Positions 10,192 through 20,842 are shown, counted from the stretch's first letter. The stretch is DNA of 64,000 bases from Skeletonema tropicum (GCA_037178625.1 CM074131.1:4340001-4404000), one strand, 5' to 3'. The notes: generated from the letters alone by a model not told the origin. Made by a program: numbers and translations.

Positions 10192-10663
10192 CGGAAAAAA
10201 GTGGAACCAACCAGCTAGTTCCAGTCTCAAAACATCACACAAAACACTAACAAAATGAACAAAGTCATAAATACTCGACAAAAATATATACATAGAACAG
10301 CCTCAACATATCATACCAACCATTGTAGTATATATTATCTAATGCAGAAGAAACTATAATACGACAATATGGAGCATCTATCGACAATGTTGGCACCAAT
10401 AACTGCTATTTTCGAGCTAGAAAGACGCATGCCTACGGCATATCTGCATGCCTATGCTGCTGCTGTTATGCGAATATGCTACATATTGCGTTGACCAGTG
10501 GTTCTATCGAAAGCTATTAGTCTATGCTATCATATTATGGACGGAGATTGGGTTGGGAGGGCGATATGGACGCGCAGAACCACCATTGGAGGGGTGTAGA
10601 ATCGATGTGTTGTGTTTTGTTAGTGTTTTGTGTGGAGATCCTGGTTGGTTCCACTTTTTTCCG
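10192..10663. mobile_element. TA-flanked TIR element, 472 bp (MITE)
   Basis: A perfect 23-bp inverted repeat is found at 10192-10214 and 10641-10663 (starts CGGAAAAAAGTGGAACCAAC). TA lies at both outer sides. The interior has no convincing coding sequence. It abuts the 1.26-kb element with only one shared TA between them, so one inserted into the target duplication of the other. Confidence 0.75.
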
Positions 10664-10896
10664 TAGTTCCACTTTTTTCCAACCCACCGCACCCAGCCAT
10701 ACATCATGAGAGTCTCTGTGTCGTGCCCCCACGCCACATAAAATATTTATCAACATACGCTACGCTACTTGTCTGAATGCATGCTGGCAATTGTATCTTG
10801 GATCTTGTATCGGAGTGAATTATTTTGAACAGAAGCAGAAGTATCGTCTTGATCAGCTGACCGTCCGTGTATTTTTTTACGAAGCGTTGCATCAAA

Positions 10897-11667
10897 ATGA
10901 GCGAAGTGAAGGAGACGGACACATCATCAACATCATCTTGTGCCTCGTGCGGCATCGCGGAAGTTGATGACATCAAGTTGAAGAATTGTGACGATTGCGA
11001 TCTCGTTAGATATTGCAGTGATACATGCCAGAAGGATCACAAATCAGAGCACGATGAAGCGTGCAAAATACGAGCACCCGAGTTACGTGACGAATTATTA
11101 TTCAAGCAACCTGAAGGCACATATCCCGGGGACTGTCCGATCTGCATGATCCCACTGATGCTTGCTCCATCGAAATCAACCATGTTGAGCTGTTGCAGTA
11201 AAATTGTTTGTATCGGATGCGCTTATGCTCATGCCAATAAGAGGCGAGAGTTGGGGGCAAAATTGGTTCAATCTTGTCCATTTTGTAGAGAACTTGCGTC
11301 AAAAATTGTTGAGGAAAGTGAGAAACTGAGGATGAAAAGAATTAATGCGAACGATCCAGCTGCGATGATCTGTCAAGGAAAAATAGAGTACGAGAAAGGA
11401 GATTATGACGCTGCATTTGAGTGGTTTTCAAAGGCTGCTGAACTGGGAGATGTAGATGCGCATTTTAGGCTGTCACAATTTTATCAGCATGGTCTAGGTG
11501 TTGGGAAGGATAGGGGGATGGATAGGGGGAAGGAGGTATACCATATGGAAGAGGCAACTATCGGAGGGCATCCCGGCGCTCGGCACAATCTTGGATGCTA
11601 TGAGTTGAAAGATATGGGCAATACCGAGAGAGCAGTGAAACATTTCCTCATCGCTGCAGCACAATGA
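10897..11667 (+). CDS. MYND zinc finger / RING-like / Sel1-repeat protein
   Basis: A 256-residue protein with its ATG at 10897 (an in-frame GTG at 10867 is upstream and ignored). The MYND finger has C15, C18, C31, C34, C40, C44, H52 and C56 in the canonical spacing. A RING-like Cys cluster begins at C80-x2-C83, includes CC...C..C near residues 105-115, and ends with CPFC near residue 130. Sel1-type helical repeats follow from about residue 160 (GDYDAAFEWFSKAAELGDVDA; HPGARHNLGCYE). The set suggests an adaptor with possible E3 ligase activity. This architecture is common in diatoms. The stop TGA at 11665-11667 is followed by CTA-G and by 52 further sensible codons, so the C-terminus may be longer in some translation products, or the gene may carry a recent nonsense mutation. 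Confidence 0.85.
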   Translation: MSEVKETDTSSTSSCASCGIAEVDDIKLKNCDDCDLVRYCSDTCQKDHKSEHDEACKIRAPELRDELLFKQPEGTYPGDCPICMIPLMLAPSKSTMLSCCSKIVCIGCAYAHANKRRELGAKLVQSCPFCRELASKIVEESEKLRMKRINANDPAAMICQGKIEYEKGDYDAAFEWFSKAAELGDVDAHFRLSQFYQHGLGVGKDRGMDRGKEVYHMEEATIGGHPGARHNLGCYELKDMGNTERAVKHFLIAAAQ

Positions 11668-11826
11668 CTAGATTTATCAATCACAGTGCTGATGGGGTTG
11701 TTTAAACAGGGTTTTGTGAGCAAAGAGGACCTTACAATTGCTCTTCGTGCGCATCATGCCGCTGTGGAAGCAACCAAGAGTCCTCAGAGGGAGGCAGCCA
11801 CAACTATGTACTTACATAATTCCTAA
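11668..11826 (+). other. In-frame C-terminal extension after a TGA-CTA-G stop context
   Basis: The frame stays open for 52 codons after the TGA and ends at TAA (11824-11826). The peptide includes GFVSKEDLTIALRAHHAAV and ATKSPQREAA, which fits the helical C-terminal tail seen in MYND/Sel1 proteins of this type. UGA followed by CUAG is the best-known leaky stop context in eukaryotes. The sequence cannot separate regulated readthrough from a premature stop. Confidence 0.6.
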
Positions 11827-12290
11827 GTGCATCATAATCATAGACGAGATGATAATGCAGTAACGCCAAGTAACAGACTGCTTCGAGCGCCAAAGCTTAG
11901 ATGTATTAGATAACATCTTTGTGTCAGATAGAAGGAGGGTCCGAGAAGCAGATAAGTAGGTCACGTTTTTACGACTGAGTCGTGCCGGTTTCAACATACA
12001 GTCTCACAAAATAATACTTTGAAAAGTCCACAGACAAGAAATCAAACAAAGAATTGTTCTACTTGATTGTTTATCGGTGCCTTCAATAATGACATGTAAA
12101 AGACGAAGAAGACAGAGATGTCTTGTGTCAGCTTGAGTTGACGAAAGGCGAAGATAGAAGGCGAAGGAGATTAATGTTGACGATAAAAGAAGTGTCAAGA
12201 GTGTCACCAAAATAGATATGCATCTATATGTGGACTTCATCTCCGCTTAAAGAAATGAGATAGCTTCTTCTCTACACAACTACATCTACA
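11827..12290. other. Intergenic, nothing recognised
   Basis: Short ORFs on both strands only, with no family features. Confidence 0.45.
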
Positions 12291-12560
12291 TTATATTGCC
12301 CCGCAAGTCATAGTCATGCCTCTCTTGCGAGCCCTCTTCTTCAATTGGACCCCAAGAGAAGGCTCGTTATCACGATCGACCTCAATATTGATATTGAGAC
12401 TGTGTCTCCATAACGCCAGTTCTAGAATTGTAGCAGATTCAGTTAAGACCCTATTGTGCTCCTTCTCAAAGTGCTCCACTCGAGCAAGGATTCGTCCAAT
12501 CCATTGCCGCACAGCCTCGGCCTTCCCATTGGGAGGTACAGCCAAAAGAACTTGATTCAT
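12291..12560 (-). pseudogene. C-terminal fragment of a BspA-type leucine-rich repeat protein
   Basis: An 89-residue ORF (ATG at 12560) aligns by eye with the tail of the LRR protein at 25391-26669. Compare AVRQWIGRILARVEHFEKEH...LTESATILELALWRHSL here with TIQTWIRSILRKFLQYRAEH...LMEQVAPILKLALPQDVV there. No LRR units precede it, so it is a detached tail. It could be a small functional gene, but a fragment is more likely. Confidence 0.6.
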
Positions 12561-12645
12561 TTGATCAAACTCATTGTTCGTTCCGTCTTTCCAACTACTT
12601 AACAGCGAGCCAGAAGTAGCCCGAGCAATGAGCCACGATGGCGAG

Positions 12646-12914
12646 CAACTGTTAGAGAGATATTGAGCGATATGAGTGACACAGAAGTGACGTCAGATAG
12701 CGATAAATACATTGGCGTGCGGCGGCAGGGCAAGCTTCTCCCGGCTTTCGTGCTTCCGCTCTCTTCTCTCTCAGAGCTCAGAGGTATTGTAGACTATGTA
12801 CTGCTATTGGAAGAATAAGTTCTTGTTTTCTGTCAAAATCTGCTAGAGCAACTGTTAGAGAGATTGATATTGAATGATAGAAGTGACACAGAAGAACGTC
12901 AGATAGCGATAAAT
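12646..12914. repeat. Pair of diverged direct repeats of about 65 bp
   Basis: 12646-12709 and 12849-12914 share CAACTGTTAGAGAGA, GTGACACAGAAG and CGTCAGATAGCGATAAATA in the same order, with small indels. The spacing is about 200 bp. Confidence 0.7.
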
Positions 12915-14164
12915 ATCTTGGTACGATCAAATACGCAGGCGCAGGTGTACATACGAGTGAGCATGAGGAACAGTCCACGACAAGTTGGCAAGATCCGTCA
13001 CACAAGATGATAAGACGAGTCGATGAGCTCACAATTCCAAATCCAATTCCAAATCCAGATCGATAATACTGAATAAGTACCACTTCGTCTCATAGTTCTG
13101 GAGGAGGAAGTACTTCAACAAGCAACGAGCAATGACAATGACAAGGGCAAGGGAAAGAATATGGGCTGACCACCACTGCACTGTGAACGTACAACCATAG
13201 AAATGTAAATGTCTCCTGACTGTACCTCTCTAGCAGTTGGTCTCCAGCCGAGGCCGACGTAATGCCCTTTTTCCTTTTAAATGTCTTTATCTTTTATCTC
13301 GAAAGCTTTTAATCGCCTCGTAGTCGTAGTAATAGTATGCGTCGCTTGTATACACATGCTTTGAGCAAGAGCTTTGCAGGGAGGATCGCGCCTCATTTGT
13401 TCGATTCACCATTCGGGGGAGTTGGCATCTCCAAAACGCAGTCAAATGTAATCATATAAAAAGAAGCAGAAATCATCTTCATCTTCATTTAAATCGCTGT
13501 CACGACTACGACTGATAATGTAAATAGTTTCCACTACGGCCATCCATAATGTGATGTAAAAAGTTATTGTAGCAGTCATGGAGGGGAGGGAGAATATGTA
13601 ACAACTTTTTGTTAGTGTCAGTTGAGATTGATGGCTGGAGCTGGAGAGTTTCTGAAGCTGTAATGGTGGTGTGGTGTCGTGTTAGATAGGGCACCCTTGT
13701 TATATCTCAGTTAACAAATATTTATACTAATACTCTCTGCATTACAAGTTCAATTCTTTCTCTCCTTCACATTTGACGACGTTTTCAGAATCGGATGTAT
13801 GGTATCTGGCTGCAGCGATTCGAACGAGAGGGTTTGCCGGATCGATCTGACAGGTCCACGATTCGTTCGGATCTGGAGATTTTGTTGCCACGTCATCATC
13901 ACGCTACGACAGATACCAGGAAAGCAGCCTGGACGTAAAGCGTCATGCGTCATGCAACAACCACAAGATGCTACACCACAACACATCACAAGCCGACACC
14001 TACCAACCAACAACCAACGAACCCCACACAACCAAGCTCTCTGAGACCGTGAACTGAGTCGTGAGCCGTCGTCTCAATAGACGATAAAATAGCAATTAAC
14101 AGTAGTCAATGTATTTTAGAAGCAAGAAAACACCAGGCAACCTACAATTTTCTTCTCACCAGTC
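12915..14164. other. Intergenic, nothing recognised
   Basis: I looked for genes, inverted repeats and tRNA T-arms and found nothing convincing. The last 100 bases may hold the promoter of the former RBR gene. Confidence 0.45.
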
Positions 14165-15672
14165 ATGCATAGCAATAGCACCTCAGTCAATGAACTCGCT
14201 GAGCAAAACATTGACTGGTACGCAGCCGCTTGCATTTACGTCGACGAAACAACAGTACTGCCCTTACAAGAAGGACAAAAGCGAGGATTTCGAGGCATAG
14301 TTCGGCTCACCATCGATGTGACAAATATTGCGTTTTGTCGCAAAACTTCTCAAGATGGGCATTATAGATATTTTACTATTGACAAACTTTTGATACTCAC
14401 TGTGGCCTTGGACTACGTGTACAACGATTATTTAGAATCAGCAGCAGATGAGGACGACGTGGAAGTGCCCCCTACTAACGTGGACATTCAATTTGAAGAG
14501 TATCCAGAAGAGTGGCCATCAGGCACAACAATCGTCTCATGTATCATGGCTCAGAGAAAAGTGTCAGCAGGCAATGGCCAACTCGATTGGATATGGCTCC
14601 TTCACATACGAAATGATTCAACTATGTGAGCACGAATTGCTAAATTTCTGGGAGGTCCTACATCAAACGGATGATTATAGATTGATATTGCTGCCACCAA
14701 AAATGGATAACTTGTACCATTCCAATATTGGGCATGGAAATTCATCCACGAAATGAAGCAATTCAATTACAAAAGCAAAAGAAACAAAAACATCCCAAAT
14801 CAGCAATATCAACACAAGAATACGCTCAACATGCTTTACTACAATGCTGGCCAAAAATGTATCACAGTCAATGTCCAATTTGTTTCGACCACACCCGCTG
14901 CGATCAAGGCACGACACTCCCCTGTGGTGACTTCTTTTGCAACGACTGCTTCCCACAGTATTTGCATGTCAAGGTGACAGAGTTGGCGGAAGCATCGTCA
15001 GAATCCATTTTTGTGTCCAATACAGGGTTGTCGAAAAGAAATGTGTATTGAAACGATAGTCAAGCAACATACAACAAAAGAGGATGTACGGTTTATAGAA
15101 CGTTGGCAGAGAGACTTGGAGTTTCCTCCATGCTTCTTACTAGATCGATGTCCGTCGAAATCATGCTCCACCAATAATAATACAGATTACAAAGCCAAAG
15201 ACACCTCCTACATGATGCGCAGATGCAATAACGACGTCAAGAATAAATTCATCTTTTGTGAAGTCTGCAAAAAAGAATGGTGCGAGCTATGCATGAGGCG
15301 CATCCACAAGGGAGTATCACCAGCTGAACACAAGGAAGTATGCTGAAGTGCAAATGATGCTCAAATTTTGTCGACGATACTTACGAGCAAGTGATGAGAT
15401 GAAGCAAAAGTGTGAGGGAATGTATCCCTGGATCTGCAATTATTCTCGTGGGGTGCAGGAAGATGTGGGAGTGCTAGTCGTGGCTGATGGAAAATGGACA
15501 AAATTGTCCCAATTGTGGTGTGGGAGTGGAACGTGTTAGTGGATGTTTTCATATGACGTGCCCTACTTGTGCTACTCACTTTTGTTATGAGTGTGGACAA
15601 GAGATCTTTTATCCGTTTTATGGTACTCATCATTGTTGGGCGGAGCAGGAAATGTTTGAGCAATTCCAGTAG
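14165..15672 (+). pseudogene. RBR (RING-between-RING) E3 ubiquitin ligase, RNF14-like, frame-disrupted
   Basis: The pieces read in order across shifting frames. First is an RWD-like N-terminus (14165 to about 14545: WYAAACIYVDE..., then VDIQFEEYPEEWPSG). The RWD tail helix is in the next frame (about 14545-14690: SWLREKCQQAM, FTYEMIQLCEHELLNFWEVL). RING1 follows (about 14875-15010: CPICFDH...TLPCGDFFCNDC), then RING1 end plus in-between RING (about 15010-15346: CPIQGCRKEMC..., FCEVCKKEWCELC). A linker (LKFCRRYLRASDEMK) and RING2 (15499-15660: CPNCGVGVERVSGCFHMTCP, FCYECG) complete it. RING2 retains the expected catalytic Cys in GCFHMTC. The codon phase changes five times, each as if one base had been gained. 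It is either a young pseudogene or a functional gene with assembly errors. Confidence 0.8.
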
Positions 15673-15689
15673 TAGTAGAGAAAAGTGAG

Positions 15690-15960
15690 GACATCATTCG
15701 TCATAATATCATGAGGCAAAGCAAGCTTGAGTGTAGCTGTGGCCTCGTTTAGGTTCAGTAAGAAATGATGCTCTGCTTTGAATCGAGTAATTTTGCGAAT
15801 CACTGATCTAATCAACATCAACGCTCGTATCACACTAGTCTTACCCCCTCATCCACTCGAAATCATCAAATATATTGGGAAGGATCTGATTGATTGAATT
15901 AATTTCGTCATTCATATCATTTCTCCAGTCCTTCAAGAAGTGTAGGGAGTGCAACTTAGT
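15690..15960 (-). pseudogene. BspA-type LRR protein tail fragment (copy A)
   Basis: On the minus strand, LHFLKDWRNDMNDEINSIN then, after stops, RSVIRKITRFKAEHH...ATLKLALPHDIMTNDVL match the tail of the LRR gene at 25391-26669 (LHFEDWRNDMNEAMNSINQI; RSILRKFLQYRAEHQ...ILKLALPQDVV). Stops and a shift interrupt it. The acidic end of the tail is missing; the RBR pseudogene abuts instead. Confidence 0.7.
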
Positions 15961-16609
15961 GCAAGAGCAAAGATGATGAGGTCAATGGTCAATGCAGATG
16001 TTGATGCTGATGTTCGCCTGCTGGCAGATGCGAATACAAGAACATGTGATAACTTTACCGCTGCAAGTGCATTTGGAGCTCAACCTCTTGAGAGTCCATC
16101 CAAATGAATCGGTATCTATGTTGTTGCAGACAGAAAACAATACCACTCGCACTCGGCTCAGCTAAATTCATTCAAATACATCTGTACTTATCATCGCCCG
16201 CCGCCTACTCTTACTACTCAGAGACATCAGTGTCATGAAAGATATATGTAATACTACTTAGATGCACTACACGCAAGAAACATGACTTAATAAGAAGCAC
16301 TGACTGACCAATAGAGTTTACACCTAATACATGAGTAGAAGGAATTCAAAAGTTGTACAAAGTGAATGGAAAGGGAAGATGAACTCTTGTACCAATTCTT
16401 TGAGTATTTTATTATTACACATCTTCTATTCACATTCACACAATGCAAGATATTAGCACGCTAGCTAGCCTATAGCTATTCACTTCACATCGAGCATAGA
16501 TTCTTGTAAAGCATCGATGCAGTTAGTCGGAGCACTCCGAACTAAAACCTAACCTGACCCAGCGGTCCTTCCTTGATAGTAGCTTCAAACTTTTTGGTTG
16601 ATTCAGTAG

Positions 16610-16966
16610 TCACGGCACCAGATACCTAATCGATCGACTTGCCCTTGGTTGTAGCCAGACGCGATACTTGTTGGATGACAAGCTTGATTCCTTTGGCAGT
16701 AGCAGGAGCTTCATATTATTATGATTGTTCTTGAACTGCACTTTTTGTTCAGGTGCAATGCCGCTGCGCGGCGCGCTGCCGTTGCTGTTGGGGGCCTCAA
16801 GGAAGAACCCGAGAGGAGTATCACTGAGTCTGTCTTGATGGAGGTCGAGAACCCAATCCCCAACGAGCTTGGATAGGGCTCGTGGGGGAGGAGGGCATGC
16901 CGGAACATCATCGATGCGGATGATTGATTGTTTGGGAGTAAGGTAGTTGTTTCCGTCAGATGGCAT
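16610..16966 (-). CDS. Hypothetical protein, 118 residues (copy A)
   Basis: The ORF has an ATG at 16966 and is kept open in both duplicate copies. The middle is Pro-rich (ACPPPPRALSKLVGD), followed by DLHQDRLSDTPLGFFLEAPN and a basic tail. I do not recognise a family. The copies differ by W/R and G/D substitutions, and by one base that ends copy B four codons earlier. Upstream, an overlapping 137-codon ORF in another frame (16956-17369) is also open in both copies. Because the duplication is recent, conservation is weak evidence for either. Confidence 0.4.
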   Translation of the reverse strand: MPSDGNNYLTPKQSIIRIDDVPACPPPPRALSKLVGDWVLDLHQDRLSDTPLGFFLEAPNSNGSAPRSGIAPEQKVQFKNNHNNMKLLLLPKESSLSSNKYRVWLQPRASRSIRYLVP

Positions 16967-17625
16967 CTTGAGTAGAGAGTAGCTGTAGCAAATGAATTGT
17001 ATCTTGTTGCGAAGTTAATGCCAACTGGCTGGCAACTGGTGATGTTGTCTCTGATGTCGGCTGGCCAGAGCGCAGTGAATTTACGATTAAGTAGGGTCTA
17101 ATTATGCATAACTTCACTGAGTGCAAGAGCAAAGATGATAACTTAGAGTAATGTGCACTACATTGTTGAGAATGTTGATAAGCCCGCCCGCTGGCAGATG
17201 CGAATACAAGAGCATACCGCTGGCCAATGCGAAGTGCATTTAGATTGTAATCCTGCTTGAGAGTCCCCGTTTTCGAGAAGCAAGAGGAAAGAAGATGATG
17301 TGTACTTATTGTTTTATGTGTAAGATATCTACTCCTAAAAAATGCTTGTTGTGTGTTGTCATTCTGCATAGAGTTACTATTCGAGTCTACCGCTGGCCAA
17401 TGCGAAGTGCATTTAGATTGTAATCCTGCGTGAGAGTTTTAGTCCCGGACTATGTACTTACTGTGTGCAAGAGGTTGATGTTTGACGTGACTTGATTACT
17501 AGTAGATACTGGTTAATCCCTAACCCGCGTAAAGAGGAAGGATTGTCGAGAGGTGACCATTGTATGATACCGTAGGCATTCGCGTATTTGAGATGCGGTC
17601 TGCGAAGTATTCCGACAATCAAGTT

Positions 17626-17810
17626 AAATATATCACACGAAGTAGATGATTTTGGCCCTCTGTAGCTGAAGCGTTGTTATTACAGGAATATCCCTCCTCT
17701 TTCCTCTTCTTACCTACCCTGTCAAACCACTATCCCTCCTCTTCCTTCACTTTCATCTGCTTCTTCTTCTTCCGACTCTACCAATTCGAACAAGTGTGAT
17801 GGCAAGGCGG
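17626..17810 (-). pseudogene. Acidic tail of the LRR protein, left of duplication copy B
   Basis: On the minus strand from about 17805, LPSHLFELVESEEEEADESE matches LPSHSFELVEVEEEEGADE of the LRR gene at 25391-26669. One base is missing relative to the upstream tail in copy B (17778-17963), so the frame breaks at the join. Confidence 0.65.
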
Positions 17811-18095
17811 AAAAGTGAGGACATCATTCGTCATAATATCATGAGGCAAAGCAAGCTTGAGTGTAGCTGTGGCCTCGTTTAGGTTCAGTAAGAAATGATG
17901 CTTTGCTTTGAATCGAGTAATTTTGCGAATCACTGATCTAATCAACATCAACGCTCGTATCACACTAGAGTCTTACCCCCTCATCCACTCGAAATCATCA
18001 AATACATTGGGAAGGATCTGATTGATTGAATTAATTTCGTCATTCATATCATTTCTCCAGTCCTTCAAGAAGTGTAGGGAGTGCAACTTAGTGCA
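17778..18095 (-). pseudogene. BspA-type LRR protein tail fragment (copy B)
   Basis: Same content as the copy A fragment at 15690-15960: RSVIRKITRFKAKHH...ATLKLALPHDIMTNDVLTF preceded, on the minus strand, by the DWRNDMN segment. The reading frame is interrupted by stops between the two segments and by a one-base loss at the acidic tail. Confidence 0.7.
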
Positions 18096-19889
18096 AGAGC
18101 AAAGATGATGAGGTAATTGGTCAATTCAGATGTTGATGCCCGCCTGCTGGCAGATGCGAATACAAGAACATGTGATAACTTTACCGCTGCAAGTGCATTT
18201 GGAGCTCAACCTGCTTGAGAGTCCATCCAAATGAATCGGTATCTATGTTGTTGCAGACAGAAAACAATACCACTCGCACTCGGCTCAGCTAAATTCATTC
18301 AAATACGTCTGTACTTATCATCGCCCGCCGCCTACTCTCTTATCTAAGTTATTATTACTCTCTTACTACTCAGAGACATCAGTGTCATGAAAGATATATG
18401 TAATACTACTTAGATGCACTACACGCAAGAAACATGACTTAATAAGAAGCACTGACTGGCCAATAGAGTTTACACCTAATACATGAGTAGAAGGAATTCA
18501 AAAGTTGTACAAAGTGAATGGAAAGGGAAGATGAACTCTTGTACCAATTCTTTGAGTATTTTATTATTACACATCTTCTATTCACATTCACACAATTCAA
18601 GATATTAGCACGCTAGCTAGCTATAGCTATCACTTCACATCGAGCATAGATTCTTCTAAAGCATCGATGCAGTTAGTCGGAGCACTCCGAACTAAAACCT
18701 AACCTGACCCAGCGGTCTTCCTTGATAGTAGCTTCAAACTTTTTGGTTGATTCAGTAGTCACGGCACCAGCTACCTAATCGATCGACTTGCCCTTGGTTG
18801 TAGCCAGACGCGATACTTGTTGGATGACAAGCTTGATTCCTTTGGCAGTAGCAGGAGCTTCATATTATTATGATTGTTCTTGAACTGCACTTTTTGTTCA
18901 GGTGCAATGCCGCTGCGCGGCGCGCTGTCGTTGCTGTTGGGGGCCTCAAGGAAGAACCCGAGAGGAGTATCACTGAGTCTGTCTTGATGGAGGTCGAGAA
19001 CCCGATCCCCAACGAGCTTGGATAGGGCTCGTGGGGGAGGAGGGCATGCCGGAACATCATCGATGCGGATGATTGATTGTTTGGGAGTAAGGTAGTTGTT
19101 TCCGTCAGATGGCATCTTGAGTAGAGAGTAGCTGTAGCAAATGAATTGTATCTTGTTGCGAAGTTAATGCCAACTGGCTGGCAACTGGTGATGTTGTCTC
19201 TGATGTCGGCTGGCCAGAGCGCAGTGAATTTACGATTAAGTAGGGTCTAATTATGCATAACTTCACTGAGTGCAAGAGCAAAGATGATAACTTAGAGTAA
19301 TGTGCACTACATTGTTGAGAATGTTTATAAGCCCGCCCGCTGGCAGATGCGAATACAAGAGCATACCGCTGGCCAATGCGAAGTGCATTTAGATTGTAAT
19401 CCTGCTTGAGAGTCCCTGTTTTCGAGAGGCAAGAGGAAAGAAGATGATGTGTACTTATTGTTTTATGTGTAAGATATCTACTCCTAAAAAATGCTTGTTG
19501 TGTGTTGTCATTCTGCATAGAGTTATTATTGAATCCGAAACCGAAAGACTTGTCACTGAGTGCATGAGCAAAGATGATTAAGTAGTGTAATGTGCAGTGA
19601 CATTGCTGATGTTGATGCCGCAGGCCAATGCGAAGTGCTATTCGAGTCTACCGCTGGCCAATGCGAAGTGCATTTAGATTGTAATCCTGCGTGAGAGTTT
19701 TAGTCCCGGACTATGTACTTATAATACTGTGTGCAAGAGGTTGATGTTTGACGTGACTTGATTACTAGTAGATACTGGTTAATCCCTAACCCGCGTAAAG
19801 AGGAAGGATTGTCGAGAGGTGACCATTGTATGATACCGTAGGCATTCGCGTATTTGAGATGCGGTCTGCGAAGTATTCCGACAATCAAG
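17811..19889. repeat. Segmental duplication, copy B (about 2.08 kb)
   Basis: The partner of 15681-17625 in direct orientation, 185 bp downstream. Its left flank continues naturally into the LRR acidic tail, whereas copy A's left flank is unrelated, so B looks like the source copy. It carries an extra 135-bp stretch around 19525-19650 with another GGCCAATGCGAAGTGC motif. Confidence 0.9.
18771..19115 (-). CDS. Hypothetical protein, 114 residues (copy B)
   Basis: Duplicate of the ORF at 16610-16966. A TAT codon in copy A is TAG here, removing the last four residues. Function unknown. Confidence 0.38.
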   Translation of the reverse strand: MPSDGNNYLTPKQSIIRIDDVPACPPPPRALSKLVGDRVLDLHQDRLSDTPLGFFLEAPNSNDSAPRSGIAPEQKVQFKNNHNNMKLLLLPKESSLSSNKYRVWLQPRASRSIR

Positions 19890-19916
19890 CTATGTACGTC
19901 ACACAGTGTAGAGCCT

Positions 19917-20048
19917 GCGTACAAATCACAAGTCCAACGCTCCTTGATACGAATGAAACAACATTCTCATTACATATTCAGCGCGTACAAATCACAAGTC
20001 CAACGCTCCTTGATACGAATGAAACAACATTCTCATTACATATTAAGC
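19917..20048. repeat. Tandem duplication, 66-bp period, two copies
   Basis: GCGTACAAATCACAAGTCCA starts at 19917 and again at 19983. The copies are identical up to ACATATT and differ only at the end (CAG versus AAG). Confidence 0.9.
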
Positions 20049-20801
20049 GAAGCATCCTAAGCACTGACAAGCGTTGAGATGAACACAATAAACTAAGAGC
20101 CCAGTCTCTCAGTAAGACATAACAAGTATGCAGCTCCTAGATTGTCACTCCAACCGTGACAAATCTATGATTGTTGGTTGGGCTGACCCCAGCCACAATT
20201 TCTATCTTGTCCTATCTAGGTTCAAGAAAATACTCCTGCAAATAGGGGACACAAGTCCCAAACCTCGGCACTCCAGTTCCTCTGTCGGAGCAAGCGTTTC
20301 TACCCGAGTGAAAGTGGCCTCAAGGGCTGTAGCCAACGAGCCGACCACGTCACACGTTTGATAGTTGCAACCTTGGACTTGGACCTCCAAAGGGCAGCGA
20401 GAGCCGGAAGTCTCATATCATTTCCGGATGCTTGACTGCCTTGTCGAGTTAAACAGAACCATCTTATCAAACAAAGTGAATAAGAAACCCCAAACACTAA
20501 AACAGAAGCCAACACCGACAGAAAACTTGTGCAAACTCCTGAGGAAGCGGAAGGGTCAAAAGAAAACTACCCACAAAAGGGATGGGCGGGCGGGAAAAAA
20601 TAGTTTACGCTAAGCTACAAGTGTGAGCTCAGGATCACTGGCGGAGCCCAACTTGGTCAAAGCGTAACTAGGATGACACCGTGTGCGAGTAATAGAAAAG
20701 AGATGAAGCAGTACATAAGTAGACGCGTGCACGCAGCTGAAGCTGAAAGATGAGTGACAGCCTCAGGAAGCCACACAGTTATCTTTGATTTGATTTTCGA
20801 A
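20049..20801. other. Intergenic, nothing recognised
   Basis: Only short overlapping ORFs, none with family features. Confidence 0.45.
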
Positions 20802-20842
20802 CGCCGACCCATGCCTGCGAGAGGCAGGCGATGGGGTCGGCG
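20802..20842. other. Strong GC-rich stem-loop
   Basis: CGCCGACCC-AT-GCCTGC pairs with GCAGGCGATGGGGTCGGCG around a five-base loop, with two small bulges. It could be a transposon end, an RNA hairpin or chance; no neighbouring gene explains it. Confidence 0.6.

Larger units (their letters stand above)
8913..10680. repeat. Split palindrome hosting two adjacent TA-flanked elements
   Basis: GGAAAAAAGTGGAAC at 8913-8927 and its reverse complement at 10666-10680 would form a perfect palindrome around a central TA once the two inserted elements (8930-10189 and 10192-10663) are removed. TA is present at all three junctions: 8928-8929, 10190-10191 and 10664-10665. The palindrome arm also resembles the terminus of the second element. 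Confidence 0.75.
15681..17625. repeat. Segmental duplication, copy A (about 1.95 kb)
   Basis: Nearly identical to 17811-19889. It starts AAAAGTGAGGACATCATTCG and ends TATTCCGACAATCAAG. Copy A lacks about 135 bp present in copy B (around 19525-19650) and has scattered substitutions and small indels. Inside are an LRR-tail fragment, one small ORF (16610-16966) and a repeated GGCCAATGCGAAGTGCATTT motif near 17220 and 17400. Confidence 0.9.

Noticed and set aside
13799..13860. Possible tRNA T-arm (GCGATTCGAACG)
   Set aside because: The flanking stem bases do not pair and no anticodon or D-arm is found.
16956..17369. 137-codon ORF conserved in both duplication copies
   Set aside because: It overlaps the start of the smaller ORF and the duplication is too recent for conservation to mean coding; left unresolved.
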